A stretch of 34,983 bases of DNA from JBHPGW01 sp042569785 (GTDB lineage: Bacteria; Planctomycetota; Phycisphaerae; Sedimentisphaerales; Anaerobacaceae), in assembly GCA_042569785.1 (NCBI GenBank), contig JBHPGW010000029.1, positions 1 to 34,983 of the forward strand. Direction: 5' to 3'. This document shows, piece after piece, positions 6,996-15,509 of the stretch; positions within the stretch are counted from its first letter, which is position 1, and every line of letters begins with the position of its first letter. Below the pieces are notes generated by a model. The model saw only the letters and a list, made by a program, of their open reading frames with translations. It was not told where the DNA came from and searched no databases. The position numbers and the translations under genes are program-made.

Positions 6996-8420
6996 CTAAG
7001 CAGTAGTATCGGTTATTTGCAGGCAGAGCATCTTTTTGGTTTTTTCGGTGATCCTGGCCTGTTCACTGATGCGGATCGGCCAAACCCAGATTATTCTTTG
7101 GGTATCGGCGACGATAAGGATTTTTTTTCGTATTCTCTCAGGCACTCGCTGGGCAGTGAGGAATTTGCCTATTTTTTTCTCCTGCGATTGGCCAAATGGG
7201 ACGAAACGCTGACCCTTACCGCGAGGTCGCAATTCCAAAGGGAGGTGGAGCTTATCCAGGTCGAAGCATTCTAAAAAAGCGGTTTTGCCGGCTTTGAATC
7301 TCTCAGTCGGCATCTTATCGTGAACGATTGACGCTTCGACAAGAAAATTTCCAAATCTGCTCTGGCCGGGGATCTTCAGCTCTATGGGCCTTGTAATTTG
7401 CTCCTGCGTTTTGCGGGGATGCTCAAAGATGAGTTGATCATATTCCCGTCGAACGGTGAAACCTTTCGGGAGTTCGATCTTTCGGCCGCCATCTTTGTTT
7501 CGAGCTAACTCTAAGATTCGCAGGTAATGATCCTGTGTCAAATCCCTTTCACCGCATCCGATCTTTAAGATTGCTTCGCGAAGAAGTTCGACCCGCAGAG
7601 GCTGGTACTGAGCTAAAAGTTCCTTTATCAGAACTGTTACCGTTTGGTCCGTAAAAGTTATAATGTTATCTCTGATTTTTTCAAGGTCAGCTTCGAGCAG
7701 AGATGCAAATCCTCTTGCTGATTCTGAGAGTGTAAACAGAGTTTGGGCTAAGGGTTTGGAGCAATTTTTTTGTAACTCGGGGATCAGTCGATGGCGAATA
7801 TAATTTCGTCGGTATTTACAATCGGTATTTGTGTGGTCGCGGCGCCATTTGATATCTCTCAGTTTCAAATACTCAAGAATCTGTTCTCTGGTAAGGTTCA
7901 ACAATGGACTTGTGAAGAAAATCCCCTGTCCCAGGTTTCGCTTTGGGCGGATACCGGTAAGGCCGCGAAAACCGGTGCCACGGGTCAGACGTTGAATAAT
8001 AGTTTCGGCGTTGTCGTCTTTGTGGTGGGCGGTAGCGATATAACCGCAATTATATTGCCTGGCGATACTGGAAAGACTCTCGATCCTCAAATGGCGGGCG
8101 GCAGTCTCGATGGAGAGTTTGTTTTTTTCGGCGTAAGCCGGCACATCGACCTGTGTTACGGTGACAGGGATATTAAGTTTCTCCGCTTCTTCGATAACAA
8201 ATCGTTCGTCAGTATCAGCATCGGAGCCTCTTAGCTTATGGTTTATATGAGCGCAGTACAGTTCAGCATCAAGTTCGCCATTAAGTTTTAATTGCGTCAT
8301 CGCATATAAAAGAGCCATCGAATCGGCGCCGCCGGAAACAGCTAAAAGGATTCGTGCGGCTGAACTGAACAGGGCTTTATCTTTTATAAATTCGCTAGTT
8401 GTTTTTTCAAGTTCCACCAT
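6996..8420 (-). CDS. tilS: tRNA(Ile)-lysidine synthase TilS
   Basis: About 474 residues from the ATG at 8420. TilS uses ATP to attach lysine to C34 of tRNA-Ile (CAU), changing decoding from AUG to AUA; it is essential in most bacteria. The PP-loop motif LLAVSGGADSMALLYAM is near the N-terminus. AHINHKLRG, TAHHKDDNAET and RRNYIRHRLIPEL follow as in the N-terminal synthetase domain. A C-terminal TilS domain is indicated by LRPRGKGQRFVPFG and the basic segment after it. I preferred the ATG at 8420 over a TTG eight codons upstream; neither has a clear SD. It is convergent with the synthase gene; two MITE-like repeats lie upstream. Confidence 0.93.
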   Translation of the reverse strand: MVELEKTTSEFIKDKALFSSAARILLAVSGGADSMALLYAMTQLKLNGELDAELYCAHINHKLRGSDADTDERFVIEEAEKLNIPVTVTQVDVPAYAEKNKLSIETAARHLRIESLSSIARQYNCGYIATAHHKDDNAETIIQRLTRGTGFRGLTGIRPKRNLGQGIFFTSPLLNLTREQILEYLKLRDIKWRRDHTNTDCKYRRNYIRHRLIPELQKNCSKPLAQTLFTLSESARGFASLLEADLEKIRDNIITFTDQTVTVLIKELLAQYQPLRVELLREAILKIGCGERDLTQDHYLRILELARNKDGGRKIELPKGFTVRREYDQLIFEHPRKTQEQITRPIELKIPGQSRFGNFLVEASIVHDKMPTERFKAGKTAFLECFDLDKLHLPLELRPRGKGQRFVPFGQSQEKKIGKFLTAQRVPERIRKKILIVADTQRIIWVWPIRISEQARITEKTKKMLCLQITDTTA

Positions 8421-8458
8421 TTTTTCGTTATCGATAATCAACAACTTATAATAATTCC

Positions 8459-8561
8459 AGTTAAAAAGAGCCGATATTTCGATAGCCTGACTAAACCATA
8501 AGGTTTCTGGATTCCCGCTTTCGCGGGAATGACATTAATGGTCAATCGGCTCTAACTAACT
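8459..8561. repeat. MITE-like element with inverted ends and internal hairpins
   Basis: Terminal inverted repeats: 8459-8475 (AGTTAAAAAGAGCCGAT) pairs with 8545-8561 (ATCGGCTCTAACTAACT) at 14 of 17 positions. Inside are two hairpins: AAACC-ATAA-GGTTT (8493-8506) and ATTCCCGC-TTTC-GCGGGAAT (8511-8530). No ORF is present. It sits about 40 bp upstream of tilS. The ATTCCCGCTTTCGCGGGAAT hairpin is of a kind widely dispersed in bacterial genomes. Confidence 0.5.
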
Positions 8562-8602
8562 GAATTTGATATTATACCAAATCCGATTATTAAACGCGTT
8601 TT

Positions 8603-8698
8603 TGTCATTTCGACCGGAAGGACACGAAGTGGCCCAAAGCGGATAAATCTGTTAAAAAATAGATTTCTCGACTCGCCTACGGCTCGCTCGAAATGACA
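8603..8698. repeat. Second MITE-like palindromic repeat (TGTCATTTCGA ends)
   Basis: 11-bp perfect terminal inverted repeats TGTCATTTCGA (8603-8613) and TCGAAATGACA (8688-8698), with inner arms AAATCT (8645-8650) and AGATTT (8661-8666). The whole 96 bp can fold into one long imperfect hairpin. It has no coding capacity. Similar GTCATTTCGA...TCGAAATGAC repeats are familiar as non-autonomous dispersed elements; that comparison is from memory. Confidence 0.55.
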
Positions 8699-8741
8699 TA
8701 TAAGCGCACTAATTATTTGTACTTCGTATTACCTGCCAATT

Positions 8742-8771
8742 AAAAACGGGTCTGACGTTTGGCCAGACCCG
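8742..8771 (-). terminator. Intrinsic terminator downstream of the lipoprotein gene
   Basis: On the minus strand CGGGTCTG (8771-8764) pairs with CAGACCCG (8754-8747) across a 9-nt loop, followed by TTTTT (8746-8742). It lies about 40 nt past the stop of the lipoprotein gene ending at 8812. Confidence 0.8.
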
Positions 8772-8811
8772 GGTTTTAGTTTAAAAGTTTTGCTTTGAAT
8801 CTCTATAGCAG

Positions 8812-9588
8812 TTACTCGCCAGCTGGAGCGGTTTTGGTCAGCTCGGCGATTCTTTCTTTTGCGAATTCTTTATAATTGGCTTTGAGTTTTTCCTTTTTGA
8901 CAGCCTGCTGATAAAGAGCCAGAGCTTCATCGAATCTTGACATGCTTCTGTCGAGAATACGGGCGGCTTTAAAACAGGCCGGATATTCACTGTCCGGGTC
9001 CCACTGGTAAGCTCTTCGATAGTAGAGAAGCGCAACGCTTGGATCCTGGAAATCTTCACATATCTTTGCCGCACGATATGCGGCATCGTCAATTTTGTCA
9101 CTTGTGGGATGCTTTCTGATGAGTTGATTATATTTGAGCAGTGCCAGGCGAAGTTCGTCCTCATTATTGATGATAATCAGTCCCCTGGCCTTTTTCTCGA
9201 TCCTTAGAGCTTCGTCGTACATATAGTCAGCCTCAACGATCGATTCGGTGGCTCGCAGCTGCGGTCCGGCAATTGTCGCTTCAATGATGTAGTTATATCT
9301 AACGATGCCTTTCAAAGCTTTTAGCTCTTTTTTAGCCCAGGTGACCTTTGCCGCTTCGCCGGTCTGAGTATAAAGCTCGATCAGAGATTCAAGCCCATAC
9401 TGATATGCCAGCCGATTGTAAACTACCTGTTCAACAATATCAGCCTCACCGGCATCGGAAGTAACCGTTGCGACCTGCGGCTCGGAACCTGCCAGAACAC
9501 GTTGCGATTTCCCACTGTCGATGCCGTCGCATCCGACAAGTGCGTACAAAAATATCGCGAGAACCGCTGTCAGAATTGTTTTTGCCAT
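8812..9588 (-). CDS. Secreted lipoprotein with TPR-like repeats
   Basis: 258 residues. The N-terminus MAKTILTAVLAIFLYALVGC is a lipoprotein signal peptide with lipobox LVGC (Cys20), so the protein is probably lipid-anchored outside the cytoplasmic membrane. The C-terminal half is helical with TPR-like spacing (AALLYYRRAYQWDPDSEYPA-type and ALALYQQAVKKEKLKANY-type helices from about residue 165), reminiscent of BamD/YbgF-like proteins. It has a near-perfect Shine-Dalgarno sequence, AAGGAGG, 8 nt before the ATG, suggesting high expression. It is followed by an intrinsic terminator. The partner is unknown; the TPR helices suggest protein-protein contacts in the periplasm. Confidence 0.7.
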   Translation of the reverse strand: MAKTILTAVLAIFLYALVGCDGIDSGKSQRVLAGSEPQVATVTSDAGEADIVEQVVYNRLAYQYGLESLIELYTQTGEAAKVTWAKKELKALKGIVRYNYIIEATIAGPQLRATESIVEADYMYDEALRIEKKARGLIIINNEDELRLALLKYNQLIRKHPTSDKIDDAAYRAAKICEDFQDPSVALLYYRRAYQWDPDSEYPACFKAARILDRSMSRFDEALALYQQAVKKEKLKANYKEFAKERIAELTKTAPAGE

Positions 9589-9693
9589 AATGGCCTCCTT
9601 TCAACCCCAAAATTATATTCCGCTAACCGGATAAAACCTTTAAAAACCGTTAATCGATTATCATCTAAATTCCCGACGCGTCAAGGATAAACA

Positions 9694-10545
9694 TTAAAAA
9701 TTATTGTTTAAGTATTCCGGTTTTCCGTCGTCGGCGTCGAATTTTTTCGTTTCTATAGTTTCAGCTGAAACTGTGATACGCTCGATTCGTTCTGCTTTTT
9801 TTGTATTGCTGTCAACTGTTACCAGAATTGCGTTGATCCTGACGTTGCCGGTAGCTATTTCAAAAGGATAAGGCATCTGCGTCTTAAAAGATTTTAACAC
9901 GCTCTCGGCTCCTCTGCCCAGTATCGAATCGTGCGCCGCTGTCATGCCGACATCTGTAATGTATGCGGTTCCTTTTGGGAGTATAGTTTCATCGGCGGTT
10001 ACAACGTGTGTATGGGTGCCGAAACAGCAGCTTACTCTGCCGTCGAGATAATGCCCCATCGCAATTTTTTCGCTGGTAGCTTCTGCGTGAAAATCTACAA
10101 TGATAATATCGGCCTGTGGCTGGATTTTGCTTAGTATCTTATCGATGGTATTGAACGGGCACTCGGCCGGCTTCATAAATACTCTGCCTATCAAAGACAC
10201 TACCACTACTGACGGGCCTTTACCTGTTTGATAAACAGCGAAGTCTTTTCCTGCGGCAAAAGGTGAAAAATTTGCCGGCCGAACGATGTAATCGGCGGTT
10301 TCCAGGGTTTGAATGATATCCCTTTTGCGGTAGGTATGGTCGCCGAGGGTGATAAGGTTTACGCCGTATCTTAGCAATTTATCATAGATCTGAGACGTCA
10401 GTCCTGAACCGCCCGCGGCGTTTTCGGCATTGGCGATCACGCAGTCAACATTCAGGTCCTTGACCATGGTCTTGAGCTTTTCAGCCAGTACAACTCGTCC
10501 CGGCCGGCCAACTATGTCACCGATGCAAAGAATGTTTAATTTCAT
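9694..10545 (-). CDS. YmdB family metallophosphoesterase
   Basis: 283 residues, the usual length of the TIGR00282/YmdB family. YmdB of Bacillus subtilis is a phosphodiesterase acting on cyclic nucleotides. Metal-binding motifs: LCIGDIVGRPGR (about 6-17), IANAENAAGG, TLGDHTYRK, IIVDFHAEATSEK and CFGTHTHVVTADE. In many homologues the third motif reads GNHxW; here the Asn is Asp (GDHTY), which could change activity but leaves the metal ligands in place. It follows coaC by a gap of about 180 nt in the same direction and has no visible strong promoter of its own. Confidence 0.9.
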   Translation of the reverse strand: MKLNILCIGDIVGRPGRVVLAEKLKTMVKDLNVDCVIANAENAAGGSGLTSQIYDKLLRYGVNLITLGDHTYRKRDIIQTLETADYIVRPANFSPFAAGKDFAVYQTGKGPSVVVVSLIGRVFMKPAECPFNTIDKILSKIQPQADIIIVDFHAEATSEKIAMGHYLDGRVSCCFGTHTHVVTADETILPKGTAYITDVGMTAAHDSILGRGAESVLKSFKTQMPYPFEIATGNVRINAILVTVDSNTKKAERIERITVSAETIETKKFDADDGKPEYLNNNF

Positions 10546-10724
10546 AATTCGTGACTCATATCAATACTGATTTTTCTTTCTTTTGACAGGGTAATAGGAT
10601 TAACTTGATTTTTTAATCTTGTCGGTTGCTGGTTTAAAATCGTGAAAACAACATTTTATATCAAATTACCGTTCCAAAACCTATTCGGACAACACACCCT
10701 TACGCTCCGGGTCAAAAACGAAAG

Positions 10725-11315
10725 CTAATTACCCGTTTTAAGCCCTTTTGCGATTCTTTCGATAGCTTCAGTAATTGTTCCAGGCTCAGCCATTCTTCCT
10801 GTCCCCTGCGTCCCGCATGCAAGTCTGCCATGCTCGGGCCCTATCAGGTCAGCGCCCATTTGCTTAACTGTTTCTATGTTCTTCTGCACCGCTGGATTTT
10901 CCCACATGTCATTATTCATTGCCGGTGCGATCAGAATAGGTTTTTGCCACGAAGCGCACAGGATGGTACTGACCAGGCAATCGCAAATCCCATTGGCGAA
11001 TTTGGCGATGATGTTAGCGGTAGCAGGAGCTACAATAACAATATCCGCCCAGTCGCGAAGATTGATATGGCAGATATTATAGCCATCCGGATGTGTCCAC
11101 AAGCTGGTAAAGACCGCTGAATTTGTAACCGCCTCGAAGCTTTTGGGCCCGATGAGTTCGCAGGCATTTTCGGTCATAGCCGTTTTTACACAAGCCCCCA
11201 AACCCGTAAGTTTCGCCGCCAGGTCGACCACTTTATAAGCGGCGATACCAGCTGTAACACAAAGTAATATTTTCAGATTACCGAAATTTGTTTTCGCTTG
11301 TTTCAAGACTTTCAC
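10725..11315 (-). CDS. coaC: Phosphopantothenoylcysteine decarboxylase-like flavoprotein (stand-alone CoaC)
   Basis: 196 residues, equal to the CoaC half of CoaBC; it decarboxylates 4'-phosphopantothenoylcysteine in coenzyme A synthesis using FMN. Motifs: LLCVTAGIAAYKVVDLA (flavin phosphate binding), HINLRDWAD with the catalytic His, APATANIIAKFANGICDCL, the substrate motif APAMNNDMW, and ACGTQGTGRM with the catalytic Cys. The CoaB ligase domain is not fused and no coaB gene is seen in the window. The start is a GTG at 11315, three nt after the rpoZ stop, which suggests translational coupling. The rpoZ-coaBC order is common in bacteria, supporting the call. Confidence 0.9.
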   Translation of the reverse strand: MKVLKQAKTNFGNLKILLCVTAGIAAYKVVDLAAKLTGLGACVKTAMTENACELIGPKSFEAVTNSAVFTSLWTHPDGYNICHINLRDWADIVIVAPATANIIAKFANGICDCLVSTILCASWQKPILIAPAMNNDMWENPAVQKNIETVKQMGADLIGPEHGRLACGTQGTGRMAEPGTITEAIERIAKGLKTGN

Positions 11316-11318
11316 CTA

Positions 11319-11552
11319 TTACTTTTTTTGCTCACTCGGATCGGCAATACCGCTGGCGTCATAATCAATCGCGATCTTGTCCTCAATGATCTCCTGGACA
11401 ACGATCTCCATCTGCGTCATTCCTTCGGCATCTTCAATTAAAGGCCTGGAACCTGCCAGCAATTCATTGAGCCGCTTCTGGATCAAAGCCGTCAGTTTGA
11501 ATCTGCCCCCAACCTTTTTAATCAGTTCTGAGTCTCTTAGTTCATTTATCAT
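11319..11552 (-). CDS. rpoZ: RNA polymerase omega subunit
   Basis: 77 residues, the size of omega, with RFKLTALIQKRLNELLAGSRPLIE as the conserved helix pair that wraps the beta' C-terminus, followed by the MEIVVQEIIEDKI helix. Omega helps assemble and stabilise RNA polymerase. The position between gmk (14-nt gap) and coaC (3-nt gap) is the classic gmk-rpoZ-coaBC order. GGAGAA precedes the ATG. Confidence 0.9.
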   Translation of the reverse strand: MINELRDSELIKKVGGRFKLTALIQKRLNELLAGSRPLIEDAEGMTQMEIVVQEIIEDKIAIDYDASGIADPSEQKK

Positions 11553-11566
11553 TATTCTTCTCCAAT

Positions 11567-12136
11567 TCAGTTCTGGATAATTTCCACCACTTCGTTTACC
11601 GCCTGTTCCAAATCCTCGTTTATAACCATCCGGTCATAATACTGCCAACCGACCGCGATTTCATCGTCGGCGTGGTTGATTCTTTTTTCAACAACTTCAG
11701 GTGTCTCTCTGCCCCTGTGGTTGAGCCTTTTGGCCAAGTCCTTGTGTGTCGGCGGCAGGATAAAGATCATCTTAGCGTCATGGTAAAGCACCTTGACCTG
11801 CTTGGCGCCCTGGACGTCAATTTCCAGGATAACCGTTTTGCCTTTGGAGAGCACTTCATCCACTTTGCCTTTCGGCGTCCCGTACATGTTCCCGAAAACA
11901 TCGGCATATTCCAGCAGCGAACCATTGTCAATATACTCCTGGAACTTTTCAGCCGACACAAACCAGTAATCCACACCGTCAACTTCACCGTCAGCCGGCA
12001 CTCTTGTAGTAACCGAGACGCTGATGCAAACATCATCCAGGCGTTTGATAACTTCTTTGCAGATAGTACCTTTGCCAACCCCGGAAGGTCCGCTGACTAT
12101 AACAAGTTTACCTTTATTTTTTCGCTGCTCATTCAT
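11567..12136 (-). CDS. gmk: Guanylate kinase
   Basis: 189 residues. It phosphorylates GMP to GDP with ATP in the cytoplasm. The P-loop is in LVIVSGPSGVGKGTICKE near the N-terminus. SVSVTTRVPADGEVDGVDYWFV contains the GMP-binding region, and ILEIDVQGAKQVK and IFILPPTHKDLAKRL are standard gmk motifs. It sits between yicC (40-nt gap) and rpoZ, as in many bacterial genomes. Confidence 0.96.
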   Translation of the reverse strand: MNEQRKNKGKLVIVSGPSGVGKGTICKEVIKRLDDVCISVSVTTRVPADGEVDGVDYWFVSAEKFQEYIDNGSLLEYADVFGNMYGTPKGKVDEVLSKGKTVILEIDVQGAKQVKVLYHDAKMIFILPPTHKDLAKRLNHRGRETPEVVEKRINHADDEIAVGWQYYDRMVINEDLEQAVNEVVEIIQN

Positions 12137-12176
12137 ACTATATTCGATATCTATCCGGCTTAAGAATTGTTATTAT

Positions 12177-13061
12177 CTATTCAACGTTTTGTACCTGTTC
12201 TTTGATCCTGTCAATGAGACATTTTATTTCTACCACATAATGGATTATTTCTGTGTCACCGCTTTTGCTGGCTATAGTATTAGCTTCTCGCAGCATTTCC
12301 TGTGTAATAAAATCGAGCTTGCGTCCTGCCTGGGTATTTGACCGCGAGGTTTCTCTGAACTGCTCAAGATGGGACCGCAGTCGGCTAATCTCTTCAGAAA
12401 TATCGCAGCGGTCGGCATAGATCGCAACTTCACGTGCCAGGGTATCGCTGTCTAATTGAAGATTCGCCTTGGTCAGCAAAGAGTCGACTCTGGTGCTTAG
12501 TTTTTTCTGATATTCGGTCAGAACGATAGAGCTTCGCCCGCTTATTTTTTCAAGGCAATCGAGCATTGAACCGCAATGGGTATCAAAATCATCTGCGATT
12601 GTCTGCCCTTCAGCCGCTCGCATCTTCTTGAGTTCGACGATAGCGCGCTCAGTAACGCTTAAAATATTTTCTTTGATCCTTTGGGCCTTCGCCGCTTCAG
12701 GGACTACAGGGGTCATTATTCCAGGCAGATTCAACAGGTTGACAACATCAAGCCGAGACTTTATCTCAACTGAAGAAGCGATTTTGGCCAACTGGTCGGT
12801 GTAACTGCGCAGAGCTGTTTCGTCTATGTCAAAAAGTTCGCTTGCTGAAATATTTTTGAGTCTCAAATTGTAATTGATACTTCCGCGTGCCAGGTGACTC
12901 TGGAGCAGTTTTTCGATACCATCTTCGAGGAACGCAAGCGAATCCGGCAGCTTGAGCCTTGTCTTGAAGTACCTGTTATTAACGGCCCTTATCTCGACCA
13001 GATAGGTTGTATCATCAAAGGTACCATCGGCCTGGCCATATCCCGTCATACTATTTATCAT
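12177..13061 (-). CDS. yicC: YicC/YloC family endoribonuclease
   Basis: About 294 residues. The N-terminus INSMTGYGQADG and the C-terminal block GRKLDFITQEMLREANTIASK followed by KCLIDRIKEQVQNVE are diagnostic. E. coli YicC is an endoribonuclease involved in small-RNA turnover. I chose the ATG at 13061, because AAGGTG lies 8 nt upstream and the product begins as in the family; a TTG two codons earlier is less likely. It is next to gmk, as is common. Confidence 0.93.
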   Translation of the reverse strand: MINSMTGYGQADGTFDDTTYLVEIRAVNNRYFKTRLKLPDSLAFLEDGIEKLLQSHLARGSINYNLRLKNISASELFDIDETALRSYTDQLAKIASSVEIKSRLDVVNLLNLPGIMTPVVPEAAKAQRIKENILSVTERAIVELKKMRAAEGQTIADDFDTHCGSMLDCLEKISGRSSIVLTEYQKKLSTRVDSLLTKANLQLDSDTLAREVAIYADRCDISEEISRLRSHLEQFRETSRSNTQAGRKLDFITQEMLREANTIASKSGDTEIIHYVVEIKCLIDRIKEQVQNVE

Positions 13062-13101
13062 TGCCAAAACACCTTAAATTAGAGTTTGGTAATCTACGCT
13101 A

Positions 13102-13464
13102 TTAGTTTCCAGGCAGATTCACTTCTGTAGTAGTCTCGACATCGATCGGCTGACTCTGGCTCACAGGCGCAGTTACCGGAGAACCATATTCACTAACGGA
13201 CGGTCTGTACCACTTTGCCATAACAACGCAAAGCGTCAAAAACACCGCAACAAGCGTTATCGTAAACCACGTCAGAAAGTCCCCAGTCTTGGAGCCAAGG
13301 ATACCGCTGGCCATTCCGCCGCCAAAGGCACCGCTAAGCCCGCCGCCCTTGCCCTTTTGCACCAAAATAATAAGCACGAGCAATATCGCACATGGCACAA
13401 AGATAACAAAAGTAACTATCTTCATTAACAAGCTAACCGCCAAAATTGGTAAAAACACTGTCAT
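13102..13464 (-). CDS. secG: Preprotein translocase subunit SecG
   Basis: About 120 residues. SecG is the small SecYEG subunit that aids protein export. Two hydrophobic segments are seen (IVTFVIFVPCAILLVLIILV and FLTWFTITLVAVFLTLCVVM) separated by the conserved QKGKGGGLSGAFGGG loop. The C-terminal tail is Pro/Ser/Thr-rich, longer than in E. coli. The ATG at 13464 is preferred over the ATG at 13470, because GGGG lies right against the upstream ATG but at a workable distance from the second. It follows tpiA by about 50 nt; tpiA-secG is a common pair. Confidence 0.9.
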   Translation of the reverse strand: MTVFLPILAVSLLMKIVTFVIFVPCAILLVLIILVQKGKGGGLSGAFGGGMASGILGSKTGDFLTWFTITLVAVFLTLCVVMAKWYRPSVSEYGSPVTAPVSQSQPIDVETTTEVNLPGN

Positions 13465-13514
13465 ATTCATTCCCCTAAACTGTAATTAACATTTTTTCTA
13501 AAATAAACCATCTA

Positions 13515-14267
13515 TCAGCCAACGGCTTTTATCATCGCAAGGAACGAATCAGCTTTAAGGCTCGCACCGCCGACCAGCAGTCCGTCGATATCGCCCTGGC
13601 CCATCAACTCCGCGGTGTTTTCCGGCTTAGCCGATCCGCCATACTGAATTCTAATTTCTTCTGCAATTTTTTCATCGTAGAGTTCGGCGATTAATTTCCT
13701 TATCATCACATGCACTTGCTGAGCCTGCTGCGAAGTAGCGGTCTTACCCGTACCGATCGCCCAGACAGGTTCATAAGCCAAAGTAACCGCTGCAACCTTT
13801 TCGGCAGTTAGACCCGCAAGCCCTTTCTTGACCTGGTCTGTTACAACCTGGTCTGTCTTGCCGGCTTCACGCTCTTCGAGCAATTCGCCCACACAAAGGA
13901 TAGGCAAAAGCCCGCCGGAAATCGCCGCGTGGACTTTCTTATTTACAAGCTCGTCCGTTTCGCCGATCACATGACGGCGTTCCGAGTGACCGCAAAGAAC
14001 ATAATTACATCCAACGTCCTTGAGCATATCCGCACTTATCTCGCCGGTAAAAGCTCCGCTGGTTTCAAAGTAAACGTCCTGTGCACCTAAGGAGACGTTC
14101 AAGGAACTGATAGCGGAAGCTACCGATTGCAGATAGACAAAAGGAGCGATTACCGCAACGTCAACACTGTTATCATCAAGACCGTCAGCGATTCCCTTAG
14201 CCAATGCAGGTCCGCTTTGGCTGTCAGTGTTCATTTTCCAGTTGCCCGCAATAAAAGGCTTTCTCAT
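13515..14267 (-). CDS. tpiA: Triosephosphate isomerase
   Basis: 250 residues, full length. It interconverts dihydroxyacetone phosphate and glyceraldehyde 3-phosphate. Substrate Lys in FIAGNWKMN; catalytic His in VLCGHSERRHVIGE; catalytic Glu in LAYEPVWAIGTGKTA; the phosphate-binding loops IQYGGSAKPENTAEL and IDGLLVGGASLKADSF are intact. It lies upstream of secG in the minus-strand series, with a REP-like palindrome between it and pheA. Confidence 0.97.
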   Translation of the reverse strand: MRKPFIAGNWKMNTDSQSGPALAKGIADGLDDNSVDVAVIAPFVYLQSVASAISSLNVSLGAQDVYFETSGAFTGEISADMLKDVGCNYVLCGHSERRHVIGETDELVNKKVHAAISGGLLPILCVGELLEEREAGKTDQVVTDQVKKGLAGLTAEKVAAVTLAYEPVWAIGTGKTATSQQAQQVHVMIRKLIAELYDEKIAEEIRIQYGGSAKPENTAELMGQGDIDGLLVGGASLKADSFLAMIKAVG

Positions 14268-14311
14268 AATTATTCTTTCCTGTTCTAAATACCAGTTATA
14301 ATTTTTAACAC

Positions 14312-14337
14312 TTTAGCCCCCAGTACCGCATGGGGTT
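14312..14337 (-). repeat. REP-like palindrome between pheA and tpiA
   Basis: On the minus strand AACCCCATGCGGTACTGGGGG followed by GCTAAA, an imperfect version of the CCCCCTGCAGTGCAGGGGG element with the same CTAAA tail. It starts about 10 nt after the pheA stop codon and has no U-tract. Confidence 0.5.
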
Positions 14338-14347
14338 CAACCGTGTT

Positions 14348-15418
14348 TTAAAGCAATTCGGTAGCCCTTGGAAAACTGCCCAGAACTGAAAGCTGTAAGC
14401 AGTGTCCACGAGCCTGTTCGAGGGCCTTTTGCACATTCTCATGCGTCCGGTGCCCCAAAAAGTCCATAAAGAAATAGTATTCCCACTGCCTCTTTTTGCT
14501 CGGCCTGGATTCGATATTCGTCAGGTTGATATCGCAGCTCTTGAATACATCGAGCACATCAGCCAAAGCGCCGGCCTTATGACCGGTACTAAACAGGATC
14601 GCTGTCTTATCGTCGTCGGTCGGCTTGGTGTCCTCTTTGCTGATAACCAGGAACCGCGTTATATTATTACTAATATCTTCGATATTCGCACGGATAATCT
14701 TTAGGCCATACAATTCAGCCGCGGCTATGGAACCTATCGCGGCCGCTCCAGACTGATCGGCTGCTATCTGAGCAGCTTTAGCCGTCGATGGCGCAGGCAC
14801 CGTTTTGGCCTCTTCGAAAGTCGAACTAAGCCAGTTACGGCACTGTGCGAAAACTTCCGGCTTTGAGTAAATATGCTCGATCTCTTCGAGCGGACAATTC
14901 GCAAGAAGGTTGTGATGGATAGCCATCAATACTTCGGCACATACCTTTACATCCGTATCCACCAAAGCGTCAAGCGTCTCTATCACTCCGCCGCCTGTGG
15001 TGTTCTCTATCGGGACAATCCCCAAATCGCAATGGCCCTTACTGACCTCGTCGAATATACTTCTGATATCAACCAGCGGTTCGTATTCAACACTCTGGCC
15101 GAACTTGAGCATCGCGGCACAATGGCTGAAACTACCGCCAGGGCCAAGATAACCGATACGTAACGGCCTTTCCAAAACGAACGAGCCGCTCATCAACTCT
15201 CGCCATATCGCTTTTAAACAACTGTTCGGCAAAGGCCCTTCGTTACTTTTGACGATCCGCTCGAAAACTTCTTTCTCACGGTCGGGGGCATAGATCGGCT
15301 TATCAGATTTGTTTTTCAGTTCACCGATCTCAACCACAACGCGCGCGCGCTCGTTGAACAGCTTGACGAGCTTAACGTCAAGATCGTTAATCTGTTTTCT
15401 CAAATCTTCAAGACTCAT
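14348..15418 (-). CDS. pheA: Bifunctional chorismate mutase/prephenate dehydratase (P-protein)
   Basis: About 356 residues from the ATG at 15418. Domains: chorismate mutase (about 1-85; LEDLRKQINDLDVKLVKLFN and KPIYAPDREKEVFERI), prephenate dehydratase (about 90-270; IGYLGPGGSFSHCAA, IVPIENTTGGGV, and NITRFLVISK containing the catalytic TRF), and a C-terminal ACT domain (about 275-350; GALADVLDVFKSCDINLTNI then ESRPSKK). It makes phenylpyruvate from chorismate for phenylalanine synthesis. The intact GAL...NLT-ESRP motif predicts feedback inhibition by phenylalanine. No upstream candidate start has a clear SD. It heads the minus-strand series pheA-tpiA-secG-yicC-gmk-rpoZ-coaC. Confidence 0.95.
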   Translation of the reverse strand: MSLEDLRKQINDLDVKLVKLFNERARVVVEIGELKNKSDKPIYAPDREKEVFERIVKSNEGPLPNSCLKAIWRELMSGSFVLERPLRIGYLGPGGSFSHCAAMLKFGQSVEYEPLVDIRSIFDEVSKGHCDLGIVPIENTTGGGVIETLDALVDTDVKVCAEVLMAIHHNLLANCPLEEIEHIYSKPEVFAQCRNWLSSTFEEAKTVPAPSTAKAAQIAADQSGAAAIGSIAAAELYGLKIIRANIEDISNNITRFLVISKEDTKPTDDDKTAILFSTGHKAGALADVLDVFKSCDINLTNIESRPSKKRQWEYYFFMDFLGHRTHENVQKALEQARGHCLQLSVLGSFPRATELL

Positions 15419-15509
15419 AATTCGCATCCAAAGTTCAGCCAAAAAAGTTTCTGGCCATTTTTATTAAAACTACTATATTTAACAAAAATTGCCATCAGAG
15501 TCAACTAAA

